64,000 nucleotides of DNA from Clostridia bacterium (GTDB taxonomy: Bacteria > Bacillota > Clostridia > Oscillospirales > Acutalibacteraceae): contig JAFVTQ010000004.1 of assembly GCA_017503135.1 (NCBI GenBank), positions 1 through 64,000 on the forward strand, in the 5' to 3' direction. The position numbers and the translations under genes are program-made. Below the pieces are notes generated by a model. The model searched no databases and was not told where the DNA came from. It saw nothing but the letters and a program-made list of their open reading frames with translations. Below are positions 17,147 to 25,016 of this stretch, piece after piece (position 1 is the first letter of the stretch; each line of letters begins with the position of its first letter).

Positions 17147-18415
17147 ATGTATAAAATTATTAACCCTTATGAAAGTGTAATGTCACTTATTGAAAATCAA
17201 GAAAAACATTATAAAACAAATCTCCACACTCATTCAACTTATAGTGATGCTAATGACACTATGACTGATATGATTATTGGTTTCTATGATAATGATTTCG
17301 ACATTTTAGCATTTGCAGAGCACGGAATTCTAGGCAAACCTTGGAATGAGAAGCCAACTCATATTCCATTTTTTAATTTCCAATATCTCTGGCATGGCAA
17401 ACGCAGTTACTTGACACAAGACCAATACAGAGAAATCAAAAATGGTACATATAAATCAGAAAAAAACACAAGAACAAAGACTCGTGGACTTGAAGATGTT
17501 GCAGATGCTATTGAGTGTAATATGTTCACAATTATGAAAAACCACGTGAATGGATATTTCACAGACAACGCATATGAAGGCGTGCAAGGATTAGAGTTTG
17601 ACTATGAAATTCCACTTTCACTTATTGAAAAAAGTGGTGGTATTTCTCATATTAACCACCCAACAGACTTGTTACAGGCAAAGAAAAATCCTGACTGTGC
17701 AAAGGACCCTAAAAATATTGCGTTCTTTGCAAATCTTCTTATGAAATATCCGTCATGTATGGGTATGGAAGTTCTTAATATGTATGATAGACCTAATCGT
17801 AGTGACAGAATTTTATGGGATGAACTTTTGAAACTTCTCACTCCTTATGGTCGCAAGGTATTCGGATTTTCAAATAGCGATGCTCATCAGGTTGACCAAA
17901 TCGACACAGCATTTATGGATTTTATCTTGCCAGAATATTCACTCTCTAATCTTCGTAATGCCATGGAAACCGGTACATTTTTCTCTATTGCTCGTTATGC
18001 AAAAAATGAGTTGGGTGAAGATTTCAAGGGTGAGGGCCCTGTGCCACAGGTTGTTTCCTTGAATGTTGACGAAAATGACCAGACTATCACAGTTGGTGGT
18101 GTCAATTGTCATACCATTGAATGGATTGCTGACGGCGAAGTTATTCAAAGAGAAAAACTTGATGCAGATGGTCAGATTGTAAGCACAATAAAACTTGCTG
18201 ACTATACTGACAAAATAAGTTGCTATGTCCGTGCACAGATGTTGGGTAAAGGTGGAATTTGCCTTACACAGGCATTCATTCTCGACGACGGTAATATGGA
18301 AACACTTAAAAAGCCAATTCTTAAAGAAGTTATGACCGAAGAACAGAAAAAGCTCCGCAAATTCTATTCTAAAAAATTAGGTGTAGTTTACGGAAAACTC
18401 ACAAAGAAAATATAG
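17147..18415 (+). CDS. PHP-domain metal-dependent hydrolase
   Basis: A 422-residue protein with an N-terminal PHP (polymerase and histidinol phosphatase) domain. Metal-ligand motifs are NLHTHSTYSDA near residue 26, AFAEHG near 61, SHINHP near 167 and FGFSNSDAH near 240. This class hydrolyses phosphoesters using two or three metal ions. The C-terminal ~130 residues look like a beta-sandwich (VVSLNVDENDQTITVGG). No signal peptide is seen. Ribosome site GGAGAAA precedes the ATG at 17147. The substrate is unknown. Confidence 0.8.
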   Translation: MYKIINPYESVMSLIENQEKHYKTNLHTHSTYSDANDTMTDMIIGFYDNDFDILAFAEHGILGKPWNEKPTHIPFFNFQYLWHGKRSYLTQDQYREIKNGTYKSEKNTRTKTRGLEDVADAIECNMFTIMKNHVNGYFTDNAYEGVQGLEFDYEIPLSLIEKSGGISHINHPTDLLQAKKNPDCAKDPKNIAFFANLLMKYPSCMGMEVLNMYDRPNRSDRILWDELLKLLTPYGRKVFGFSNSDAHQVDQIDTAFMDFILPEYSLSNLRNAMETGTFFSIARYAKNELGEDFKGEGPVPQVVSLNVDENDQTITVGGVNCHTIEWIADGEVIQREKLDADGQIVSTIKLADYTDKISCYVRAQMLGKGGICLTQAFILDDGNMETLKKPILKEVMTEEQKKLRKFYSKKLGVVYGKLTKKI

Positions 18416-18449
18416 TTAAAGACTAAAAGTTAAAATATAAAGTAAAATG

Positions 18450-18500
18450 ACGATTTGTATTGATAAAACTCTTTACAAATCGTTGTTTTTTTATTACAAT
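18450..18500 (+). promoter_or_regulatory. overlapping terminator and promoter upstream of putP
   Basis: ACGATTTGT (18450-18458) and ACAAATCGT (18475-18483) with a T-run form the terminator of the PHP gene. TTTACA (18472-18477), 17 bp, TACAAT (18495-18500) form the putP promoter. The -35 sits in the hairpin's 3' arm and the T-run is the spacer. Confidence 0.75.
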
Positions 18501-18556
18501 ATAATGGCATATTTATATATAGTGGGGTATTATTCCACAAAGAAAGGATGAATGAA

Positions 18557-20089
18557 ATGACAACAGCACAATTTCTTATTATCGGCACAATAATTGTTTA
18601 TTTGCTCGGTATGGTTTTAATCGGTGCATCATTCTCAAAGAAAAACAAAAATACAGATGATTTTTATCTTGGTGGCAGAAAGTTAGGACCACTTGTTACT
18701 GCAATGAGTGCAGAGGCCTCAGATATGAGTAGCTGGTTGCTTATGGGACTTCCAGGCGTTGCTCTTGTTTACGGTCTTGCAGAAGCAAGCTGGACCGCAA
18801 TCGGTCTTGGTGTGGGTACATGGATTAACTGGCTCATCGTTTCAAAAAGAATCAGAAACTATACACAGTTGATTGATGCGGTTACAATTCCTGAATTTTT
18901 CTCAAAAAGATTTGGCGATAAGAAAAACCTTCTTTCATTGATTGCAGGTCTTGTAATTCTTGTATTCTTCGTGCCATATACAGCATCAGGCTTTAATGCT
19001 TGTGGCACACTTTTCTCAAGCCTTTTTGGTGTTGACTATTTCACAGCAATGGTGCTTAGTGCAATTGTTATTGTGCTTTATACAACTCTTGGTGGTTTCC
19101 TTGCTGCATCAACAACAGACCTTATTCAATCAATCGTTATGACAATCGCACTTGTAGTTGTAGTTGGTTTTGGTATCAACTTTGCAGGTGGTTGGGATAA
19201 TGTTGTTGTGAATGCAAACTCAATGCCGGGATTCCTTGAATTTTTCAATACATATGACCCAAGTGCAAATGCAAGCACAGATTATAGCGGATTAACAATC
19301 GCATCAACACTTGCTTGGGGTCTTGGCTATTTTGGTATGCCACACATTCTTTTAAGATTTATGGCTATCAACGATAAAAACAAGTTGAAGACATCACGCA
19401 GAATTGCAACTGTTTGGGTGTTCATCTCAATGGCTATTGCAATTTTCATTGGTGTAATCGGTTCAGCAGTTGTTAAAAATGGTGCGATTGACCTTGATAA
19501 TGCAAATTCACAGAGAATTATTATTGAAATTGCAAAACTCATTTCAGGCAACGGCGCATTCTTTGCAATTCTTGCAGGCGTAATTCTTGCAGGTATTCTT
19601 GCAGCAACAATGTCAACATCCGATTCACAGCTTCTTACAGCTGCATCTGCAGTTTCACAGAATATTGTTAAAGAGTTCTTTGGCAAAACACTTTCAGAAA
19701 AAGCATCAATGGTTGTTGCTCGTGTAACAGTTGTTATTATCGCAATTATCGGTGTAATCTGGGCAAAAGATGAAGGCTCAGTTTTTGAAATTGTTTCATT
19801 TGCCTGGGCAGGTTTCGGTGCAGCATTTGGTCCTGTTGTGCTTTTCGCACTTTTCTGGAAGCGTACAACTAAATGGGGTGCACTTGCAGGTATGGTTGTC
19901 GGTGGCGTTATGATTTTTGTATGGAAATATGTAATCGCAAAAATCGGTGGCGTATTCGCAATTTATGAGCTTCTTCCTGCATTCATTCTTGCTTGTGTAG
20001 CTATTGTAGTAGTTTCACTTCTTACAAAAGCACCTGAAAAAGAAATTCAGGATACATTTGAAAAAGCAAAACAAGGTCTTGCAGAATAA
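18557..20089 (+). CDS. putP: sodium/proline symporter
   Basis: A 510-residue sodium:solute symporter (SSS family) with about 13 membrane helices. PutP marks include DFYLGGRKLGP, EASDMSSWLLMGLPG near residue 56 (sodium and proline site region), ASWTAIGLGVGTWINWLIVS and STSDSQLLTAASAVSQNI. It takes up proline with Na+, for nutrition or osmoprotection. The ATG at 18557 is 10 nt after AAAGGA; an ATG at 18548 is too close to the ribosome site. The K+/Na+ pyrophosphatase nearby could supply the ion gradient (inference). Confidence 0.93.
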   Translation: MTTAQFLIIGTIIVYLLGMVLIGASFSKKNKNTDDFYLGGRKLGPLVTAMSAEASDMSSWLLMGLPGVALVYGLAEASWTAIGLGVGTWINWLIVSKRIRNYTQLIDAVTIPEFFSKRFGDKKNLLSLIAGLVILVFFVPYTASGFNACGTLFSSLFGVDYFTAMVLSAIVIVLYTTLGGFLAASTTDLIQSIVMTIALVVVVGFGINFAGGWDNVVVNANSMPGFLEFFNTYDPSANASTDYSGLTIASTLAWGLGYFGMPHILLRFMAINDKNKLKTSRRIATVWVFISMAIAIFIGVIGSAVVKNGAIDLDNANSQRIIIEIAKLISGNGAFFAILAGVILAGILAATMSTSDSQLLTAASAVSQNIVKEFFGKTLSEKASMVVARVTVVIIAIIGVIWAKDEGSVFEIVSFAWAGFGAAFGPVVLFALFWKRTTKWGALAGMVVGGVMIFVWKYVIAKIGGVFAIYELLPAFILACVAIVVVSLLTKAPEKEIQDTFEKAKQGLAE

Positions 20090-20130
20090 TAAAACAAACT
20101 TAAAATATATAAAAGGACTGAAAATCATTT

Positions 20131-21531
20131 ATGATTAACACAGAAAAAACACTTGAAAAACTTGTTGCTCTCTCAAAGGGCAGAGGTTTTGTTTATGCAG
20201 GTAGCGAAATCTATGGCGGACTTGCAAACACTTGGGACTACGGTCCACTTGGTGTTGAACTTAAAGAAAATATCAAAAAGGCTTGGAGAAGAAAGTTTAT
20301 TCAAGAAAACAAATATAATGTAGGTCTTGATAGTGCAATTCTTATGAATCCACAGACTTGGGTGGCATCTGGTCACCTTGGTGGTTTCTCTGACCCACTT
20401 ATGGACTGTTGTCAGTGTAAAACAAGACACCGTGCAGATAATCTCATTGAAAATTTTGACGGCACAAATGTTGCAGGCTGGTCAAATGAACAGATGAGTG
20501 AATACATCAAGGAAAAGGGTATTCCTTGTCCAGATTGTGGTGCTCACAACTTTACTGATATCCGTCAATTCAACCTTATGTTTAAGACATTCCAAGGTGT
20601 TACAGAAGATTCAACTGCTGAGATTTATCTTCGTCCAGAAACAGCACAGGGTATTTTCGTAAACTTCGCAAATGTTCAGAGAACAACAAGAAAGAAAGTT
20701 CCATTTGGTGTTGCACAGATTGGTAAATCTTTCCGCAATGAAATCACTCCTGGTAAATTCATTTTCCGTGTTCGTGAATTTGAACAGATGGAACTTGAAT
20801 TCTTCTGTAAACCGGGCACAGACCTTGAATGGTTTGAATATTGGAGAGCATTCTGCCGTGACTGGCTCTATTCTCTTAATATCAAGCCTGAAAATCTTCG
20901 TCTTCGTGACCACGACCCTGAAGAGCTTTGCTTCTATTCAAAGGCAACAACTGACTTTGAATATCTCTTCCCATTCGGTTGGGGTGAGCTCTGGGGTATT
21001 GCAGACAGAACAGACTATGACCTTACGCAGCATATCAATACAAGTGGTAAGAGTCTTGAATATTTTGATCCAACAACAAACGAAAAATATATTCCTTATG
21101 TTATCGAGCCATCTTTGGGTGTTGAGCGTCTTTTCCTTGCAGTGCTTACTGAAGCTTATGACGAAGAAGTTGTTGATGCAGAAAAGAATGATAGCCGTGT
21201 TGTTATGAGATTCCATCCAACACTTGCGCCTGTTAAAGCTGCAGTTCTTCCACTTTCAAAGAAACTCGGTGACAAAGCTGATGAAATCTATGAAATGCTT
21301 TCAAAACATTTCAATGTTGAATATGACGATGCAGGTTCAATCGGTAAGAGATATCGTCGTCAAGACGAAATCGGTACACCATTCTGTATTACTGTTGACT
21401 TCCAGACAGTTGGTGATGACGAAACACCTGCAGATAACTGCGTAACAGTTCGTGACAGAGATACAATGGAACAAGTAAGAATGCCAATCGAAGAGCTTGT
21501 TGCATACATTAATGAAAAATTGGAGTTCTAA
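20131..21531 (+). CDS. glyS: glycyl-tRNA synthetase, homodimeric type
   Basis: A 466-residue class II synthetase of the alpha2 (archaeal/eukaryotic-like) type. It attaches glycine to tRNA-Gly, one of which is encoded at 54-129. Marks are [16 protein letters not shown] near residue 30, the zinc-ligand-like CCQCKTRH and CPDCGAH, motif 2 region [16 protein letters not shown], motif 3 [13 protein letters not shown], and an anticodon-binding domain [14 protein letters not shown]. The gap from putP is 41 nt with no T-box leader, so it is probably read from the putP promoter. The ribosome site is weak (AAAGGACTG, 13 nt away). Confidence 0.95.
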   Translation: MINTEKTLEKLVALSKGRGFVYAGSEIYGGLANTWDYGPLGVELKENIKKAWRRKFIQENKYNVGLDSAILMNPQTWVASGHLGGFSDPLMDCCQCKTRHRADNLIENFDGTNVAGWSNEQMSEYIKEKGIPCPDCGAHNFTDIRQFNLMFKTFQGVTEDSTAEIYLRPETAQGIFVNFANVQRTTRKKVPFGVAQIGKSFRNEITPGKFIFRVREFEQMELEFFCKPGTDLEWFEYWRAFCRDWLYSLNIKPENLRLRDHDPEELCFYSKATTDFEYLFPFGWGELWGIADRTDYDLTQHINTSGKSLEYFDPTTNEKYIPYVIEPSLGVERLFLAVLTEAYDEEVVDAEKNDSRVVMRFHPTLAPVKAAVLPLSKKLGDKADEIYEMLSKHFNVEYDDAGSIGKRYRRQDEIGTPFCITVDFQTVGDDETPADNCVTVRDRDTMEQVRMPIEELVAYINEKLEF

Positions 21532-21532
21532 T

Positions 21533-22435
21533 ATGAGTAAAAAACTTTTGCTTATTGTAAATCCCACAGCAGGTAAACGCAAGGCAACTGACTACTTACC
21601 ACAAATTGTAGGAAAACTTGAAAAAGCAGATTTTGAAGTAGTAACACGCTACACAGAAATTGATAAGAATGCTACTGTTGTCACTCGTGAATATGGCAAA
21701 GGTAACGATTATATTGTCTGTGTTGGTGGCGACGGAACACTCAAAGAAACAATCTGTGGTGTGATGGAATTAAATCTTAAATGTAAAATCGGTTATATTC
21801 CACTTGGCACAACAAATGACTTTGCTCATTCATTGCATATTCCAACTGACGCACTAAAAGCAGTTGATGTAATCATTGATGGTGACGAAATGAAGGTTGA
21901 CATCGGCGATTTTTGTGATAAAGAACAGTTTATTTATGTTTCTTGCTTCGGCAATTTCTGTGATGTTTCTTATAAAGCAAAGCAAAGCCTTAAAAATAAA
22001 ATAGGTCGTGGTGCTTATTATTGGGAAACAGTTAAAGAAGTGCATAAGATTAAGGGATTTAAAGCAAAGGTTGAGTGTGACGACGGTGAAATAATAGAAG
22101 GCAAATTCTTCTATGGTGGCGTGTCAAACTCATATTCTGTGGCGGGCTTTCCTGTGCTTAAAAAAGCAGGTGTGAAGTTTGATGATGGCTATCACGAATT
22201 AGCACTTATCAAAATGCCAAAAAATCCTGCAGACCTTTATACAATAGTGAGAGATATGTTTATTACAAGAAATGTTCTTGACAATAAAAATCTCGTTGTG
22301 AAAAGGGGCAAGAATTTCAAATTCTATTTTGACGACGAAATTGACTGGACTCTTGACGGTGAAAGTGGTGGCAAACATAAATTTGCCCAAATTACCACAA
22401 AAGAAAATGCAGTCACAATTTTAGTTGACGATTAA
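21533..22435 (+). CDS. DagK/YegS-type lipid kinase
   Basis: A 300-residue diacylglycerol-kinase-catalytic-domain protein. Motifs are IVNPTAGKRKA at the N-terminus, the nucleotide loop VCVGGDGTLKE near residue 64 and IPLGTTNDFAHSL near 87. It probably phosphorylates diacylglycerol or a related lipid at the membrane, recycling it to phosphatidate. The ATG follows the glyS stop by one base, with ribosome site GGAG inside glyS, so the two are coupled. A terminator follows at 22446. Confidence 0.88.
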   Translation: MSKKLLLIVNPTAGKRKATDYLPQIVGKLEKADFEVVTRYTEIDKNATVVTREYGKGNDYIVCVGGDGTLKETICGVMELNLKCKIGYIPLGTTNDFAHSLHIPTDALKAVDVIIDGDEMKVDIGDFCDKEQFIYVSCFGNFCDVSYKAKQSLKNKIGRGAYYWETVKEVHKIKGFKAKVECDDGEIIEGKFFYGGVSNSYSVAGFPVLKKAGVKFDDGYHELALIKMPKNPADLYTIVRDMFITRNVLDNKNLVVKRGKNFKFYFDDEIDWTLDGESGGKHKFAQITTKENAVTILVDD

Positions 22436-22445
22436 TAAAGCAATT

Positions 22446-22476
22446 AAATCTGCATTATGTTTTAATGCAGATTTTT
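22446..22476 (+). terminator. terminator
   Basis: AAATCTGCATT (22446-22456) and AATGCAGATTT (22464-22474) plus T-run, 15 bp before the GH127 start codon. No separate promoter fits between, so the GH127 gene may depend on partial read-through. Confidence 0.8.
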
Positions 22477-22490
22477 TCATAGGTGATATT

Positions 22491-24200
22491 ATGAAGATAA
22501 GCCTTAAAAATTCAATTTTCAAATATTCACAACAAATCGGTGAAGAAGTGCTTTTTAAACTTTCTGCCGACCGACTTTTAGCGCCCGTTTATGAGGCGAT
22601 GAATAAAAAACCAAAAGCCGAGCGCTATGGTGGTTGGGAAGCAAAGGGTATTTCAGGCCACACTCTCGGTCATTATATGACCGCTCTTGCACTCTGCTAT
22701 GAAACAACCGAAAACCTAAAAGCAAAAGAAATTGCCGATTATGTTGTTGATGAGCTTGAAGCTTTGCAACAAGAGAATGGGTATGTTTGCGGTTTCCCTG
22801 AAAAAGAAGGCTTTTCAGGAGTATTTAATAATCCTGAAACCTTTACAGTTGGTGGATTTGACCTTGCTGGTTGGTGGGTACCATATTATACTCTTCATAA
22901 AATCTTCCGCGGACTTATTGATATATACGAAAAAACCGAAAATGAAAAAGCATTGAATGTTGTATCCAAATTAGGCTCATGGGTTTATAACACAACATCC
23001 ACTCTCAACGAAGAACAACGAAAAAGAGTGCTCAAATGTGAATATGGTGGAATGAATCAGGTTTTATCTCGACTCTATAAAATAATAGGCGACGAGAGAT
23101 TCAAAAAAGCATCAGAATTTTTCTGCGAAGAAGAATTGCTTTTACCACTTTCACAAAAACAAGATATTTTAACAGACAAGCACGCAAATACACAAATTCC
23201 CAAGATTGTTGGTGCATTAGAAATGTATAACAATGGTGGAGAAAGCTATTTGTATGATAGTGCAAAATTCTTTTTTGACACAGTCAACGAAAATCGTAGT
23301 TATGCAATCGGTGGTAACAGTGTTAGTGAGCATTTTCACGATTTAGATAAAGAGCCACTTGAAACAAATACTTGCGAAACCTGTAATTCTAACAATATGC
23401 TGGTGCTTGCACGGGAACTTTTCAAATTGAATAAAGACTCAAAATACTATGATTATTGTGAAAAGGTTTTATATAACCACATTCTCGCTTCCCAAGATGA
23501 AACAGGAATGAAAACATATTTTGTGGGACTTAAAAGCGGTCACTTCAAAGTTTTTTCAACTCTTGAAGATTCATTCTGGTGTTGCTTTGGGTCGGGACTT
23601 GAAAATCCATTCACCTATAATCAACATATATATAATAAGTATGAAAATGAGTTGTATGTGAATTTATATATTCCGTCAACAGTTGAAGATGCAGATTTTT
23701 CTGCAATTCTTAATAGTGAATATCCACAAGGTGAAAAAGCTGAGTTTGTTATACACTCAGACACAAACAAAACTATTTCTTTCAGAAAACCTTGTTGGTG
23801 TGATGAATTTTCGGTTGAATATAATGGCAAGATTTATAATGGAACTGAAAATGGCTATGTTAAAATAAAGGGTGAGTTCAAAAAAGGGGATACTTTTAAA
23901 ATCAACTTACCAATGAGAATTAAAATCCACCACAAGCGTGATGATGAAAAGCAAGTGTATTTCACATTTGGTGGCATAGTTTTGGCCGAAAGACTTGGCA
24001 GAGAAAAATTCCCCGAAGATGACCACGCAAAAGGTGAAAATGATTTGACCAATTATGAAGGTATTGAAGTTTCACCAATTTTAAATACTAATATATATAG
24101 TATAGAAAAACTAGAATTTTCAGTTGACGGTCACACTCTTGAGCCTTTTTATGATATAATGCACGAGAGATACAGAGTTTATTTTGAAATTAAGGATTGA
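22491..24200 (+). CDS. GH127-like beta-L-arabinofuranosidase
   Basis: A 569-residue glycoside hydrolase of family 127 (formerly DUF1680), without a signal peptide. It has an alpha/alpha-barrel N-terminal half (WEAKGISGHTLGHYMTALAL near residue 45) and a beta-sandwich C-terminus. The family's unusual zinc/cysteine active site is preserved as ETCNSNNM (Glu and Cys) and DSFWCCFGSG (Cys-Cys). Known members release beta-L-arabinofuranose from hydroxyproline-rich glycoproteins or arabino-oligosaccharides. The ATG at 22491 has ribosome site AGGTGATATT. The gene is 4 nt from nrdG, which seems unrelated in function. Confidence 0.88.
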   Translation: MKISLKNSIFKYSQQIGEEVLFKLSADRLLAPVYEAMNKKPKAERYGGWEAKGISGHTLGHYMTALALCYETTENLKAKEIADYVVDELEALQQENGYVCGFPEKEGFSGVFNNPETFTVGGFDLAGWWVPYYTLHKIFRGLIDIYEKTENEKALNVVSKLGSWVYNTTSTLNEEQRKRVLKCEYGGMNQVLSRLYKIIGDERFKKASEFFCEEELLLPLSQKQDILTDKHANTQIPKIVGALEMYNNGGESYLYDSAKFFFDTVNENRSYAIGGNSVSEHFHDLDKEPLETNTCETCNSNNMLVLARELFKLNKDSKYYDYCEKVLYNHILASQDETGMKTYFVGLKSGHFKVFSTLEDSFWCCFGSGLENPFTYNQHIYNKYENELYVNLYIPSTVEDADFSAILNSEYPQGEKAEFVIHSDTNKTISFRKPCWCDEFSVEYNGKIYNGTENGYVKIKGEFKKGDTFKINLPMRIKIHHKRDDEKQVYFTFGGIVLAERLGREKFPEDDHAKGENDLTNYEGIEVSPILNTNIYSIEKLEFSVDGHTLEPFYDIMHERYRVYFEIKD

Positions 24201-24204
24201 TAAT

Positions 24205-24894
24205 ATGCTCATTAAAGGATTACAAAAATTAACACTTTTAGATTATCCCGGCAAAATGGCTTGCACAGTTTTTACGGCAGGTTGCAATTTCCGTTGCCCT
24301 TTTTGCCACAATGCGTCGTTGGTAACTAATATTGACGAAGAGAGAATAAGCGAAGAAGAATTCTTTAGTTTTCTTCAAAAAAGACAGGGGATTATTGAAG
24401 GTGTCTGCGTTACGGGTGGTGAACCAACACTTCAACCCGATTTAAAAGATTTCTTGAAAAAAATCAAGGACTTGGGTTATAGCGTTAAACTTGATACAAA
24501 TGGTTATCGTCCCGAAGTGCTTAAAGATGTTGTGAATAGTGGCCTTGTTGATTATGTCGCTATGGATATTAAAAATTCACAAGCAAAATATGCTCTCACT
24601 TGTGGTTTAGATAACCTTGATATTGCAAAAATCAATGAAAGTGTCCAGTTTTTAATGAGTGGTGTTGTGGATTACGAATTCCGTACAACCATCGTTAAAG
24701 AATTGCACACAGAAGACGATATACAAGATATTGTGTCTTGGATTAAAGGTGCAAAAAAATACTTTTTGCAAGGCTTCATTGATTCAGGTGACTTGATTTG
24801 TACAGGTTACAGCGGATATGACAAAACAGAGCTTCAAAAACTGTTGAATATTGCCAAAAATGATTTATCCGTAACAGAATTGCGAGGAATTTAA
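24205..24894 (+). CDS. nrdG: anaerobic ribonucleotide reductase activating protein
   Basis: A 229-residue radical SAM activase. The cluster motif is C27-x3-C31-x2-C34 (CNFRCPFC), with VCVTGGEPTLQPD near residue 70 for SAM binding. It is the longer NrdG type (pyruvate formate-lyase activase-like, related to YjjW/NrdG2). It is expected to generate the glycyl radical on NrdD encoded next. The ATG at 24205 follows the GH127 stop by 4 nt. The NrdR boxes begin at its stop codon, so nrdG itself lies upstream of the NrdR-controlled promoter. Confidence 0.88.
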   Translation: MLIKGLQKLTLLDYPGKMACTVFTAGCNFRCPFCHNASLVTNIDEERISEEEFFSFLQKRQGIIEGVCVTGGEPTLQPDLKDFLKKIKDLGYSVKLDTNGYRPEVLKDVVNSGLVDYVAMDIKNSQAKYALTCGLDNLDIAKINESVQFLMSGVVDYEFRTTIVKELHTEDDIQDIVSWIKGAKKYFLQGFIDSGDLICTGYSGYDKTELQKLLNIAKNDLSVTELRGI

Positions 24895-24941
24895 CACATT
24901 ATCTTGTGTTTAAAATTTAAAAAAATCACAATATATTGTGT
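24894..24941 (+). promoter_or_regulatory. tandem NrdR boxes
   Basis: Two 16-bp palindrome-like boxes, ACACATTATCTTGTGT (24894-24909) and TCACAATATATTGTGT (24926-24941), lie exactly 32 bp apart. The known NrdR box is ACACTATATATAGTGT-like, and pairs are normally spaced 31-32 bp (three helix turns). A half-site GCACAATAT follows near 24957. NrdR would repress nrdD and trxB when dATP is high. Confidence 0.85.
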
Positions 24942-24978
24942 TTGTCCTATTGACAAGCACAATATTTTTTTATATAAT
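24934..24978 (+). promoter_or_regulatory. overlapping terminator and nrdD promoter
   Basis: A 13-bp stem (24934-24946 with 24952-24964, one G-T pair) and a T-run form a terminator. TTGACA (24950-24955), 17 bp, TATAAT (24973-24978) form the promoter. The -35 lies in the loop and 3' arm. The second NrdR box overlaps the 5' arm. Confidence 0.85.
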
Positions 24979-25016
24979 GATACACGAACCGAAAAAATTC
25001 AAAGGGGGACAAAACT

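Noticed and set aside
18500-18560. putP start at ATG 18548
   Set aside because: The ribosome site AAAGGA ends 1-2 nt before it; ATG 18557 has normal spacing.
20090-20130. T-box leader for the glycyl-tRNA synthetase gene
   Set aside because: Only 41 nt separate it from putP; a T-box needs far more and no T-box sequence is present.
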